This document shows positions 7,879 through 16,463 of a DNA stretch of 64,000 nt, piece after piece. The stretch is from the NCBI GenBank assembly GCA_002383165.1, contig DFXK01000011.1, positions 179,249-243,248 of the forward strand. Reading direction: 5' to 3'. Every line of letters starts with the position of its first letter. Position 1 is the stretch's first letter. Below the pieces are notes generated by a model that worked only from the letters and a program-made list of their open reading frames with translations, did no database searches and was not told the DNA's origin. Made by a program: the position numbers and the translations under genes. The stretch is from Flavobacteriales bacterium UBA4110. Lineage in GTDB: Bacteria > Bacteroidota > Bacteroidia > Flavobacteriales > Weeksellaceae.

Positions 7879-8833
7879 AGATTTTGTTTTTCATTTCTTC
7901 GTATTCGCTGACAAGGTCACTTTGATGGGTAATTCCACCTCCGCTTTTGAAAAACAGTTTTTCTTTCTCTTTTTCAATAAAACGTATCATCACGCAGGAA
8001 TCCAAATTTTGGCCGTCAAAATAACCTGCAATTCCTGTATAAAATCCTCTTTCATATTGTTCGGCTTTCAAAATAATTTCCAACGTTTTTGGTTTTGGCG
8101 CACCGAGAATAGAACCAGCTGGCAATAATTTTTGAAGAATCGTTCCAATCTTATTTTCGAATTCCGGTTTGATTTCGCCTTCAATTTCCGAACTCATTGC
8201 CAAGAGATTTTTCTGCTTGGTTTTGATGTAATCGATTCTTTGAAATTCTTTCACCTGAACGTTATCCGCAACCATACTCAAATCATTTCGAAGTAAATCT
8301 ACAACTGTGTAATGTTCTGCTTTTTCTTTTGGGTCATTTTTCAGAATATTTTCTGCATTTTCGATTTCCGCATCGATTGTTCCTTTCATCGGATGTGTAA
8401 AAATCTTGTTATCAACAATTTCAACAAATGTTTCTGGCGAGAAAAATACAAAATCATCTGGAAACAGAACTTTATATTTTGCTTTTGAAAATTGAAAAAT
8501 ATCTTCTAAACTAAGATTGGTTTCGATTTCCGTTTTGATAGTGTAATTAGTCAGATAAGAATTTCCTTTTCTAAGGTTTTCCTGAACGATTTCAAATCCT
8601 TTTTTATAATCTTCTAATGTTTCGGGAAATGAATTCCATTCAAAGTTGGGAATTGTTGCGTGTTGATAATTGACGTTTGTAATATTCGGAAAATCAATCA
8701 AAAAAGCTTTATTTTCAATTTCATTTTTTGTGAAAATTCTGACTTCATCCATCAAAAAATTAATCAGAAAAAAGAAGGGTTCTTTTCTCTCTGACAACTC
8801 GTCCATCTCTTGAAACTGCGGATTCTGAAACAT
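7862..8833 (-). CDS. pabB: Aminodeoxychorismate synthase component I
   Basis: A chorismate-binding enzyme of about 323 residues from the ATG at 8833. The open frame extends to 8902 but the added residues are a hydrophobic stretch unlike the family, so I prefer the internal start. Family blocks are GNSYLTNYT, FSPETFVEI, HPMKGTI, the catalytic KEKAEHYTVVDLLRNDLS, GSILGAPKPKTLEII, and the C-terminal ERGFYTGIAGYFD and CVMIRFIE. It aminates chorismate with glutamine-derived ammonia in p-aminobenzoate synthesis. The glutaminase subunit (PabA) is not fused and not in the window. It forms an operon with pabC. Confidence 0.92.
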   Translation of the reverse strand: MFQNPQFQEMDELSERKEPFFFLINFLMDEVRIFTKNEIENKAFLIDFPNITNVNYQHATIPNFEWNSFPETLEDYKKGFEIVQENLRKGNSYLTNYTIKTEIETNLSLEDIFQFSKAKYKVLFPDDFVFFSPETFVEIVDNKIFTHPMKGTIDAEIENAENILKNDPKEKAEHYTVVDLLRNDLSMVADNVQVKEFQRIDYIKTKQKNLLAMSSEIEGEIKPEFENKIGTILQKLLPAGSILGAPKPKTLEIILKAEQYERGFYTGIAGYFDGQNLDSCVMIRFIEKEKEKLFFKSGGGITHQSDLVSEYEEMKNKIYVPIY

Positions 8834-8908
8834 AAAAACAAAAATAGAAAAAAGATGATAGAGAAAAGATAAAAGACTTAAAATGTGGATTATCAGTTTC
8901 AATCCTTT

Positions 8909-8916
8909 ATTTTTGC
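8909..8916 (+). promoter_or_regulatory. Putative -7 element (TATTTTTG) before the 8931 gene
   Basis: TATTTTTG matches TAnnTTTG and lies 14 bases before the ATG at 8931. No clear -33 TTG was found at the right distance. Confidence 0.35.
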
Positions 8917-8930
8917 AAAAAGTTTGAAAA

Positions 8931-9638
8931 ATGACGACGCCAAAACCTGAAATCGGGAATATTATCTCAGAAGCTTATCAATATTGGATGAGAACGCTGC
9001 CGTTCCAGCTGCTGTTTTCCGTGCTTTATTTTACCATATTTATGTTTTCATCGATGTATGCATTTCGCTATTACGGATTATTCGAGGAAATTCTAAAAAT
9101 ACAGGATTTATTTTACTCCGATACGAAGTTATTTGTGGAAAAATATTCTGAAATTATGAAAACTGAAAATGCGCAGTATTTTGCAATGGTGGTTATGGTC
9201 ATAAAGGCAGTGATTTTCCCTCTTAATATCGGTTTTTTGAAGATCTACAGAAAACTGGATCTTGGTGAGTCGCCACATATTTCTGACCTTTTTGCGGGAT
9301 TCCAAGGGCATTATTTCTTCTTATTTGTAATTTATGCGCTGTTCTGGAATATCATCAATAATTATCTGTTGATTCTTTTTATCATCTGGATTCCTATGCC
9401 GTTACTTACACCTTCTCTCGTTTTCTTCAAAAACTACAATTTTTTTCAGGCTTTCCGCATCAGCATACAAGTTTTTCGCAATAATATCCTGCTATTTATT
9501 ATCGCAACTCTGGCATCGATTATCATTTCATACAGCGGATTAGTGATGTTTATTTTCGGAATCTTTGTGACATTTCCGTTTTGGAATGCTGTAATCTATG
9601 TGCTTTACAAGCATTTTATCGCTGATTTTCAGGAATAA
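8931..9638 (+). CDS. Multi-pass membrane protein, unknown function (tandem paralogue 1)
   Basis: A 235-residue integral membrane protein. The N-terminus PEIGNIISEAYQYWMRTLPFQLLFSVLYF is a short amphipathic helix leading into the first of about five to six hydrophobic segments (residues 22-45, 85-105, 125-155, 185-205, 210-225). PxP and FFK motifs between helices (IPMPLLTPSLVFFKNYNFFQAFRIS) match the layout of the following gene (LGLPIVFFENKSVGDTLSKSF), so the two are probably paralogues. It loosely resembles small glycerophosphoryl diester phosphodiesterase-type or UPF0259-like membrane domains. I cannot assign a function. Confidence 0.8.
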   Translation: MTTPKPEIGNIISEAYQYWMRTLPFQLLFSVLYFTIFMFSSMYAFRYYGLFEEILKIQDLFYSDTKLFVEKYSEIMKTENAQYFAMVVMVIKAVIFPLNIGFLKIYRKLDLGESPHISDLFAGFQGHYFFLFVIYALFWNIINNYLLILFIIWIPMPLLTPSLVFFKNYNFFQAFRISIQVFRNNILLFIIATLASIIISYSGLVMFIFGIFVTFPFWNAVIYVLYKHFIADFQE

Positions 9639-9675
9639 TTTTTATTGAGTTCACCCGTTTAAGATTTTTTTTGTG

Positions 9676-9683
9676 TAGATTTG
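9676..9683 (+). promoter_or_regulatory. Putative -7 element (TAGATTTG) before the 9709 gene
   Basis: TAGATTTG matches TAnnTTTG and ends 25 bases before the ATG at 9709. The -33 element is not convincing. Confidence 0.4.
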
Positions 9684-9708
9684 ATAATCAACTACAAAAT
9701 AAACTTTT

Positions 9709-10452
9709 ATGGACAATTTCAGTGAATTTGACACCAGAGGTGTTTCGCCAATTAAAGAAACCGGTGCAATAATCTCTCACGCTTTTGAGAATTATAAAAC
9801 AATTATTCTTTATTCTATTGTAACTTTGATTGGGGTTGCAATCGTTTCATCTATCGTATCATCTATTTTGCAAAGCCTTGTTGGGTATGATTCTTTGGAG
9901 GCTCAGGAAATAATTAATGATTCTTTAAGAAATGGTGATTATTCTGCGATATCTCACATTCCTGGATTTCGGGCGACAATGGGACTTTCATTCTTTGTAG
10001 GAGTTTTATTCTATCCTATTTACACTGGCATTTTAAACGTTTTGAATAAAGCTAATTATAAGCAAAAAATTGAATTCTCTGACTTATTTATCGGATATAA
10101 ACAAAACACTGGTAACATTATTTTGTTTTTAGTAATTGCCAATATTGCGATTTCTATTTTGTTTGTTATGTGTATTTTACCTGCTATTTTTATCGCTCCA
10201 TTTTTCTTTTTGGGTCTTCCAATTGTATTTTTTGAAAACAAAAGCGTGGGTGATACTCTTAGCAAATCCTTCGAATTGACTAAAGAAAACTACGGTGTTC
10301 TCTTGGGTGCTTCTTTTTTAGGCATTCTAATTTCGTTTTGTGGCGTATTTCTTTGTGGGGTTGGCATTATTTTTACTGGATTTTTCTTTATAGCAGTTAT
10401 GTATTCTGCATATTGCGCTATTTGTGGCGCACCAAGACAATTAACATCATAA
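9709..10452 (+). CDS. Multi-pass membrane protein, unknown function (tandem paralogue 2)
   Basis: A 247-residue membrane protein with about six hydrophobic segments (roughly 33-56, 88-110, 133-160, 162-175, 198-218, 220-238). The N-terminal SPIKETGAIISHAFENYKTIILYSI parallels the start of the preceding protein. Glycine- and proline-rich helices (MCILPAIFIAPFFFLGLPIVFFEN) are characteristic of a family of membrane proteins common in Flavobacteriia, often given misleading enzyme names in databases. It is followed after 17 bases by the AI-2E transporter gene, so the two may be co-transcribed. Function is unknown. Confidence 0.82.
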   Translation: MDNFSEFDTRGVSPIKETGAIISHAFENYKTIILYSIVTLIGVAIVSSIVSSILQSLVGYDSLEAQEIINDSLRNGDYSAISHIPGFRATMGLSFFVGVLFYPIYTGILNVLNKANYKQKIEFSDLFIGYKQNTGNIILFLVIANIAISILFVMCILPAIFIAPFFFLGLPIVFFENKSVGDTLSKSFELTKENYGVLLGASFLGILISFCGVFLCGVGIIFTGFFFIAVMYSAYCAICGAPRQLTS

Positions 10453-10469
10453 AAATTTTAAAATAAACT

Positions 10470-11558
10470 ATGTCAGACTCTGGTAAACCAATAGATTCTG
10501 TTGTCATCAAACAGATTGCTTTAATTCTTCTTATCTGTGTTTTAGTTGGGTTAATTTGCTGGAATCTGGCATTATTTATTCCTTCTTTTTTAGGAGCAGT
10601 TACGCTTTACATTATTTGTAGAAAATTCAATTTTTATTTGATTGAGGAAAAAAACTGGAAACCCTGGCTTGCATCAACAGTTCTAATGGTAGGCTCTCTT
10701 GTTATTCTGATTTTACCCGTTTATTTTACAGTTGACCAATTGGTTTCCAAAATGGGAAATGCGCAGGTTTATATGCAGAAATTCAATATATTCCTAGAGA
10801 GGATTCATCAATTTGTTTATCAGAAAGTGGGATTTGATATCCTCAGCAAAGAGAATATTACTAAAGTCACCAATTTTGCAGGAACATTTTCTACAAAAGC
10901 ATTGAGCACGACTTTCAATACTTTTACAGTAGTTGTTTCGATGTATTTTATCTTATATTTTATGTTTGTAAAAGCCAGACTTTTTGAAAAAATTGTTGCC
11001 AAAGCAATGCCTTTCAAGAGAACAAATACACAAATGCTGGGAGATAAATTTGTAAAGTTAGTAATGGCAAATGCGATTGGAATTCCTGTGGTTGCTTTTG
11101 GACAAGGTATTGTCGCTCTGATTGGATATTATATTTTTGGAGCTCCAAGTCCGATGCTTTTATTTGCCTTAACGGCTCTTGCATCTATGTTGCCGGTTGT
11201 CGGCGCTGCAATTGTTTATCTTCCTGTAGGGATTTTTATGATTGCTGAAGGACAAACAGGTGCGGGCGTTGGGGTCTTAATCTATGGTCTTGTGGTAGTC
11301 GGTTTGACCGATAATCTTTTGCGATTCACATTATTGAAGAAATTGGAAGACATCCATCCTTTAATCACCGTTTTTGGAATTATTATGGGTATGAATATTT
11401 TTGGGTTTATGGGGCTTATTTTTGGTCCTATTCTGATGTCAATTACTGTTATGCTAATCCAAGTTTACAGAGATGAATTTTCCGAAGAAGACACACCTCC
11501 GCCCTTGAAAATTCCTAATCAAGATGATGATATAGATGTGACAAAGATTATAATTTAA
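10470..11558 (+). CDS. AI-2E family transporter (PerM-like)
   Basis: A 362-residue membrane protein with the AI-2E exporter/PerM layout. Two N-terminal helices (residues 14-50) and a third (65-87) precede a soluble loop of about 60 residues. A cluster of C-terminal helices carries the conserved GQGIVALIGYYIFGAP, LTALASMLPVVGAAIVYLPV and GLVVVGLTDNLLRFTLLKK segments. GFMGLIFGPIL closes the conserved part. The tail is acidic and cytoplasmic. Members are linked to autoinducer-2 export or Na+/H+ exchange, and the substrate cannot be read from sequence. The next gene begins at the base after its stop codon. Confidence 0.9.
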   Translation: MSDSGKPIDSVVIKQIALILLICVLVGLICWNLALFIPSFLGAVTLYIICRKFNFYLIEEKNWKPWLASTVLMVGSLVILILPVYFTVDQLVSKMGNAQVYMQKFNIFLERIHQFVYQKVGFDILSKENITKVTNFAGTFSTKALSTTFNTFTVVVSMYFILYFMFVKARLFEKIVAKAMPFKRTNTQMLGDKFVKLVMANAIGIPVVAFGQGIVALIGYYIFGAPSPMLLFALTALASMLPVVGAAIVYLPVGIFMIAEGQTGAGVGVLIYGLVVVGLTDNLLRFTLLKKLEDIHPLITVFGIIMGMNIFGFMGLIFGPILMSITVMLIQVYRDEFSEEDTPPPLKIPNQDDDIDVTKIII

Positions 11559-11825
11559 ATGGAAGAAGAAATAAACCCTGAAATCCTTGTAGAAATTTGT
11601 ACTGTGAAGATGCCTTTCGGCAAGTATCAAAATACAATTCTAGCAGACCTGCCTGTTTCTTATCTTGAATGGTTTATCAGAAACGGAGGTTTCCCAAAAG
11701 GAAAATTGGGAATGCAACTCTCCACAATTTATGAGATCAAACTCAATGGTTTGATGGATCTATTAATTCCAATCCGTGGAAAAGTGGATTATCAAAAACC
11801 TAAGTCTACGACTTACAGGTTTTAA
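11559..11825 (+). CDS. DUF3820 family protein
   Basis: An 88-residue soluble protein. The core MPFGKYQNTILADLPVSYLEWF and the following GFPKGKLGMQLSTIYEIKLNGL define DUF3820. The GKY-x4-DLP-x2-YLxWF pattern resembles the putative exonuclease-associated strand found in this family. It starts at the base after the AI-2E transporter stop, so translation is probably coupled. A strong hairpin follows its stop. No experimental function is known to me for the family. Confidence 0.85.
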   Translation: MEEEINPEILVEICTVKMPFGKYQNTILADLPVSYLEWFIRNGGFPKGKLGMQLSTIYEIKLNGLMDLLIPIRGKVDYQKPKSTTYRF

Positions 11826-11830
11826 ATAAA

Positions 11831-11860
11831 AAATGTTGGAAACTGATTCCAACATTTTTA
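11831..11860. terminator. Bidirectional terminator between DUF3820 and uvrB
   Basis: An 11-pair perfect stem (AAATGTTGGAA with TTCCAACATTT) with a five-base loop has T-rich sequence after it on the plus strand and A-rich sequence before it, so it can end both convergent transcripts. Confidence 0.85.
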
Positions 11861-11861
11861 T

Positions 11862-13853
11862 TTATGCTTTCAGAGCAGCAATCTCATCTCTTAATTTCGC
11901 AGCTTTTATAAAATCAAGATTTTTCGCTGCAGCTTCCATTTCTTTTTGCTTTTGAGCTATGATTTTCTCAATATCTTCACTTCCATAATTCGCTTTTGTT
12001 TCTGCTACTTCCTGTAAGATTTCCTTTTGAGTATATCTTTCATCCGGAAAATCTTTGCTTCTTCCCACAAGGTTTTCACTGATTCTTTTATTCAAAGCTT
12101 GTGGAACTTTACCGTTGTCAGCGTTATATTTCATCTGCTTTTCACGACGATAATTAGTTTCATCTATCGTAGCTTGCATAGATTTCGTCATTTTATCCGC
12201 GTACATTATGGCTCGCCCATTCAGGTTTCTCGCAGCTCTACCAACCGTTTGAATCATCGACCTTCTAGAACGTAACATTCCTTCTTTATCCGCATCCAGA
12301 ATCGCAACTAAGGAAACTTCTGGTAAATCCAATCCTTCTCTCAAAAGATTGACACCAACCAAAACATCGAACAATCCTAGACGCAAATCCTGCATAATCT
12401 GAATCCTTTCCAAAGTTTCCACATCAGAATGAATATATCTTGTTCGGATTCCAACTTTTGTAAAATACTTCGTCAGTTCTTCCGCCATTTTTTTGGTTAA
12501 AGTCGTCACAAGAACTCTTTCGTCCAACTCTACCCTTTTATGGATTTCTTCAATTAAATCATCAATCTGATTCATTGTTGGACGGACTTCGATAACTGGG
12601 TCAAGAAGTCCTGTTGGTCGAATAATCTGTTCAATATAAGTTCCTCCGGTTTTTTCCAATTCATAATCTGCAGGTGTTGCCGAAACATAAATTACCTGAT
12701 TCTGCATATCCTCAAACTCATTGAACTTTAGCGGGCGGTTGTCCATCGCAGCAGGCAAACGGAATCCGTGTTCTACCAAAACTTCTTTTCTACTTCGGTC
12801 ACCTCCATACATCGCGTGAACCTGAGGAATGGTAACATGACTTTCGTCTATCACCATCAGATAATCTTTCGGAAAATAATCGAGTAGACAGAAAGGTCTT
12901 GATCCGGGCAAACGTCCGTCCATATAACGGGAATAATTCTCAATCCCTGAACAATAACCCAATTCACGAATCATTTCTAAGTCGAGTTCGGTACGTTCTT
13001 CCAAACGTTTGGCTTCTAAAGGTTTTTCAATTTCCTGAAAAAAATCAACCTGTTTCACCAAATCATCTTGGATCTGGCGAATAGCACTTTGCATCGTCTC
13101 AGGCGTTGTCACGAAAAGATTGGCTGGGTAAATATTAATAGAATCGAAGTCTGATAAAACGTTACCGGAAACAGGATCAAAACTCTGGATTTTTTCTATT
13201 TCATCACCAAAAAACTGAATTCTGATCGCCGTATCAGCATAAGCTGGATAAATATCAATCACATCCCCTTTTACCCGGAAAGTCCCACGCTGAAATTCAT
13301 TTAAAGCCCGCGAATATAACGCACTAACTAAAGAATGAAGCAACCTTGTTCTGGAGATTTTTTCATTTTTATCTAATGTTATCAATGATTTATGAAATTC
13401 TGTTGGGTTACCGATACCATAAATACACGAAACTGAAGCCACAATGAGAACATCACGCCTTCCGGAAAGCAAACTGGCCGTTGCAGATAATCTCAATTTT
13501 TCGACTTCTTCATTGATGCTCAGATCTTTTTCGATATAAGTATTGGTAGAAGCAATGAAAGCTTCGGGCTGATAATAATCGTAATAGCTGACAAAATATT
13601 CCACCGCATTATCCGGAAAAAATTCTTTAAACTCCATAAAAAGTTGTGCTGCCAAAGTTTTATTATGTGCCAAAACCAAAGTCGGTTTCTGAACCTGCTG
13701 GACAACATTGGCTACAGTAAACGTTTTCCCGGAGCCTGTAACTCCGAGAAGCGTTTGATATTTTTCACCGATCTGGATTCCATCTACCAGTTTTTCAATG
13801 GCTTGTGGTTGATCTCCCGTTGGCTGATATTCTGAATGAAGTTTGAATTGCAT
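11862..13853 (-). CDS. uvrB: UvrABC system protein B
   Basis: A 663-residue nucleotide excision repair helicase. UvrB takes over damaged DNA from UvrA and recruits UvrC. Walker A is GVTGSGKT at residues 37-44. The beta-hairpin segment VEYFVSYYDYYQPEAF near residues 85-100 inserts between DNA strands. The DESH box sits in VIDESHVTIPQ, and later helicase motifs include VSATPADYE, ATxT-like TLTKKMAEELT, GLDLPEVSLVAILDADKEG and QTVGRAARN. The C-terminal UVR motif (KEMEAAAKNLDFIKAAKLRDEI) that binds UvrC is present. Length is typical. It is transcribed alone on the minus strand. Confidence 0.98.
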   Translation of the reverse strand: MQFKLHSEYQPTGDQPQAIEKLVDGIQIGEKYQTLLGVTGSGKTFTVANVVQQVQKPTLVLAHNKTLAAQLFMEFKEFFPDNAVEYFVSYYDYYQPEAFIASTNTYIEKDLSINEEVEKLRLSATASLLSGRRDVLIVASVSCIYGIGNPTEFHKSLITLDKNEKISRTRLLHSLVSALYSRALNEFQRGTFRVKGDVIDIYPAYADTAIRIQFFGDEIEKIQSFDPVSGNVLSDFDSINIYPANLFVTTPETMQSAIRQIQDDLVKQVDFFQEIEKPLEAKRLEERTELDLEMIRELGYCSGIENYSRYMDGRLPGSRPFCLLDYFPKDYLMVIDESHVTIPQVHAMYGGDRSRKEVLVEHGFRLPAAMDNRPLKFNEFEDMQNQVIYVSATPADYELEKTGGTYIEQIIRPTGLLDPVIEVRPTMNQIDDLIEEIHKRVELDERVLVTTLTKKMAEELTKYFTKVGIRTRYIHSDVETLERIQIMQDLRLGLFDVLVGVNLLREGLDLPEVSLVAILDADKEGMLRSRRSMIQTVGRAARNLNGRAIMYADKMTKSMQATIDETNYRREKQMKYNADNGKVPQALNKRISENLVGRSKDFPDERYTQKEILQEVAETKANYGSEDIEKIIAQKQKEMEAAAKNLDFIKAAKLRDEIAALKA

Positions 13854-14042
13854 ATAACAAATTTACGAAATATATTATGGTTTCCTGTAAACCAAAAAGC
13901 GTGTCAAATTATCTCATATCACAATAATTGATTAGGATTTTTATAGCTTACCGTCCTTAAATGTTTTAATTCTACTTTTAAATATTCTTTTGATGTCAAA
14001 ATAAAGACGCTGCAGGCTGTCGGTCATTCAAAATTATTATGT

Positions 14043-14050
14043 TAATTTTG
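14043..14050 (+). promoter_or_regulatory. Putative -7 element immediately before guaC (possible leaderless mRNA)
   Basis: TAATTTTG matches TAnnTTTG and ends only four bases before the guaC ATG at 14055. With the usual short -7 to start-site distance, transcription would begin at or next to the ATG. Confidence 0.4.
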
Positions 14051-14054
14051 ATGT

Positions 14055-15095
14055 ATGCGAATAGAAAACGAAATCAAGTTAGGGTTCAAAGATGTGATGT
14101 TTCGCCCGAAACGTTCTACACTGAAATCCCGCAGCGAAGTGACAATTGAGAGAGAATTCACTTTTCTTCATACTCAAAAAAAATGGAGCGGCGTCCCGTT
14201 GATTGCTGCTAATATGGACACAGTCGGAACTTTCGAAATGGCGGAAGCTTTATCCAAAGACAAAATCATCACTGCTGTTCACAAACATTATTCTGTGCAG
14301 GAATGGTCAGATTTTCTGAAAGATAAAAACGATGACTTCTACCAATACATTGCCTTGAGTACAGGAACCGGAAAAGCCGATGAAGAAAAAATAAAAACAA
14401 TCTTGGATGCCAATCCGAAAATTCAGTTTTTGTGTATTGATGTTGCCAATGGTTATTCTGAACATTTTGTAGAGTTTGTGAAAAAAGCACGTCAAAACTT
14501 CCCTGACAAAATCATTATGGCTGGCAATGTTGTAACTGGCGAAATGGTAGAAGAATTGATTTTAGCTGGCGCTGATATCATCAAAGTTGGAATTGGTCCT
14601 GGTTCGGTTTGTACGACGCGTGTAAAAACGGGCGTTGGTTATCCTCAGCTTTCCGCAATTATAGAATGTGCGGATGCGGCGCACGGTTTAGGCGGCCAAA
14701 TCATCGGCGACGGTGGTTGTAAAGTTCCTGGAGATGTGGCGAAAGCTTTTGGTGGCGGTTCAGACTTTGTAATGCTTGGTGGAATGTTTGCCGGACACGA
14801 CGAAAGTGGTGGCGAACTCATCACAGAAAATGGAAAAACTTTCAGATTGTTTTACGGAATGAGTTCTCAAACTGCGATGGACAAACATTCTGGAGGTGTT
14901 GCAGAATATCGTGCTTCCGAAGGAAAAACAGTAAAAGTTCCTTACAAAGGTCCGGTTGCTGATACAGTAAAAGATATCTTGGGCGGCGTTCGTTCGACTT
15001 GTACTTATGTTGGTGCAGCAAAATTGAAAGAGCTTTCCAAAAGAACGACTTTTATTCGTGTTCAAGAGCAGGAAAATCAGGTTTTTAACGGATAA
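14055..15095 (+). CDS. guaC: GMP reductase
   Basis: A 346-residue TIM-barrel enzyme of the IMPDH/GMPR family that converts GMP to IMP with NADPH. The signature GVGIGPGSVCTTR-like block reads KVGIGPGSVCTTRVKTGVGYPQ, with the catalytic cysteine at residue 186, the same position as in E. coli GuaC. GDGGCKVPGDVAKAFGGG and MLGGMFAGHDESGGE are the phosphate and flap regions. There is no CBS domain insert and the length is about 346, which separates it from IMP dehydrogenase. The nearby -7 element suggests a leaderless start. Confidence 0.96.
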   Translation: MRIENEIKLGFKDVMFRPKRSTLKSRSEVTIEREFTFLHTQKKWSGVPLIAANMDTVGTFEMAEALSKDKIITAVHKHYSVQEWSDFLKDKNDDFYQYIALSTGTGKADEEKIKTILDANPKIQFLCIDVANGYSEHFVEFVKKARQNFPDKIIMAGNVVTGEMVEELILAGADIIKVGIGPGSVCTTRVKTGVGYPQLSAIIECADAAHGLGGQIIGDGGCKVPGDVAKAFGGGSDFVMLGGMFAGHDESGGELITENGKTFRLFYGMSSQTAMDKHSGGVAEYRASEGKTVKVPYKGPVADTVKDILGGVRSTCTYVGAAKLKELSKRTTFIRVQEQENQVFNG

Positions 15096-15117
15096 TTTCT
15101 TTAGAATTATTTAAATT

Positions 15118-15792
15118 TTGATTTTCACAAAATTCAATATTGGTTTAAGTTTAATTATCATAAGCTTTATTGCTTGTGTAATAAGCTTTTACCTAGTTGT
15201 TTATCTTGGATTTATATTTATCCTTGGCTGTCTTTTTATTTTAATTTCTGAGGCTAAAAATAAATTTAAAATAATAAGTATTGTAGCTCCAATAGTTTTA
15301 TATCTTCCGTGTACTATTTTATTTTTAAAGGCTTACAATTACACAAGTCCAAAAATATTTCTTATTCCTAAAAATTATATTGGGAAATTAAGAATTGTTT
15401 ATGAAGAAAAATGTGGACAAAAGATAAGAAAAGAAGATGGAAAAGAAATTTATGATTTTTCTAAAAATGGAATTTTAATTCTTTCTGAAAAATTTAACGG
15501 AAGAATTAATCATCAATATTATTATGTTGACGAAAAAGGCATTAAAATCGAAATTCCTCAAGCAAATATCGATAAAGAAAATCTTAGATTTCCAAATGTT
15601 TCAATTCTAGGTTCTGGAACAATGAGTAATAAAGAAGTTAAAATTGGGGTATCATCAGATAATGATGTTGATGCAATAAAATATTCTGACTTCTATGTCA
15701 ATAATAAAAAAACGGAAGGCTTTGATTATAAAATGGAACAAAAGTTTGACTCATTAACCTTTACTGTCGTTGATAATTGCAGAAATAAATAA
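15118..15792 (+). CDS. Hypothetical membrane-anchored protein
   Basis: A 224-residue protein starting at TTG 15118. Residues 8-45 hold two adjacent hydrophobic helices and residues 56-75 a third (IISIVAPIVLYLPCTILFL). The remaining 150 residues are soluble and probably extracytoplasmic, with alternating strands (KIFLIPKNYIGKLRIVYEEKCGQ, IEIPQANIDKEN). It contains CGQ and a Cys near the C-terminus. It starts 22 bases after guaC and ends at a strong terminator. Codon use is more AT-rich than guaC, suggesting accessory status. I recognise no family. Confidence 0.75.
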   Translation: MIFTKFNIGLSLIIISFIACVISFYLVVYLGFIFILGCLFILISEAKNKFKIISIVAPIVLYLPCTILFLKAYNYTSPKIFLIPKNYIGKLRIVYEEKCGQKIRKEDGKEIYDFSKNGILILSEKFNGRINHQYYYVDEKGIKIEIPQANIDKENLRFPNVSILGSGTMSNKEVKIGVSSDNDVDAIKYSDFYVNNKKTEGFDYKMEQKFDSLTFTVVDNCRNK

Positions 15793-15795
15793 CAA

Positions 15796-15822
15796 AAACC
15801 AGCCAAATTCGGCTGGTTTTTT
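15796..15822. terminator. Bidirectional terminator between 15.8-kb convergent genes
   Basis: A perfect nine-pair stem (AAACCAGCC with GGCTGGTTT) with a six-base loop has T-runs on both strands. Confidence 0.88.
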
Positions 15823-15823
15823 A

Positions 15824-16396
15824 TTAAAGATTATCTAGTTCTCTTTTTAATGCAATAGAAGCTTTTCTAACCTCTTGTGTCCAGTCATCGGCCGCATTTC
15901 CGTCTGCTCCGTCAGAAATATACTTCAAACAAAGAAAATCGATTCCTTCATATTCTGCAACTTTCGCCAATGCAAAAGCTTCCATATCGATGACATTGTA
16001 TTCCGGATTGATATGTTCCATCTCGAATTGGTCGCCAGAACCGCAGATTCCGTTGGGGAGATTTTCTATATTCAGTCCATATTTCAGAAGAACCGGTTCG
16101 CCGGAAAGTGGTGTTTCAAACTTCTGGAAACCCAACGCTCTTACATCCATATCTCTCTGAATAAAACGACTGCAGTTCACAACACTTCCTCGGTCAAAAG
16201 TTGTACTTCCAGCTGTTCCTAGATTAATGATCAAATCTGGTTTAATTTCTTGAATGGCTTTTGTAAGATTGTAAGTCGCTTTAACTTTCCCTATTCCTAC
16301 AAAGACTTTATTATAATTTTCAAACTCGTTTTCTGCTTCAGATTCCAAAGCAAAAACCAATAAAATGTTGTTGTAATTCTTTCCGTTGATTGTCAT
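15824..16396 (-). CDS. Phosphorylase-family nucleosidase (MTA/SAH nucleosidase-like)
   Basis: About 190 residues from the ATG at 16396. The open frame runs up to 16432, but that extension is the second arm of the fabG terminator hairpin, so the internal start is preferred. The purine nucleoside phosphorylase fold is indicated by LVFALESEAE, INLGTAGS, the substrate-binding NVIDMEAFALAKVAEYEGI near residue 135 and the catalytic aspartate in YISDGAD. The MEAF glutamate and the terminal SDGAD are the pattern of 5'-methylthioadenosine/S-adenosylhomocysteine nucleosidases. Sequence is divergent from Pfs, so another nucleoside is possible. Confidence 0.82.
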   Translation of the reverse strand: MTINGKNYNNILLVFALESEAENEFENYNKVFVGIGKVKATYNLTKAIQEIKPDLIINLGTAGSTTFDRGSVVNCSRFIQRDMDVRALGFQKFETPLSGEPVLLKYGLNIENLPNGICGSGDQFEMEHINPEYNVIDMEAFALAKVAEYEGIDFLCLKYISDGADGNAADDWTQEVRKASIALKRELDNL

Positions 16397-16404
16397 AATT
16401 TTTA

Positions 16405-16440
16405 TAAAAAAAGCTTTTTGCGTGTTGCACAAAAGGCTTT
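16405..16440 (-). terminator. Intrinsic terminator after fabG
   Basis: On the minus strand a 13-position stem (16440-16428 with 16422-16410, one mismatch and one G-T pair) with a five-base loop is followed by a run of T. It lies just upstream of the nucleosidase start. Confidence 0.7.
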
Positions 16441-16463
16441 ATAATTAATTGATATTGTTTTAA

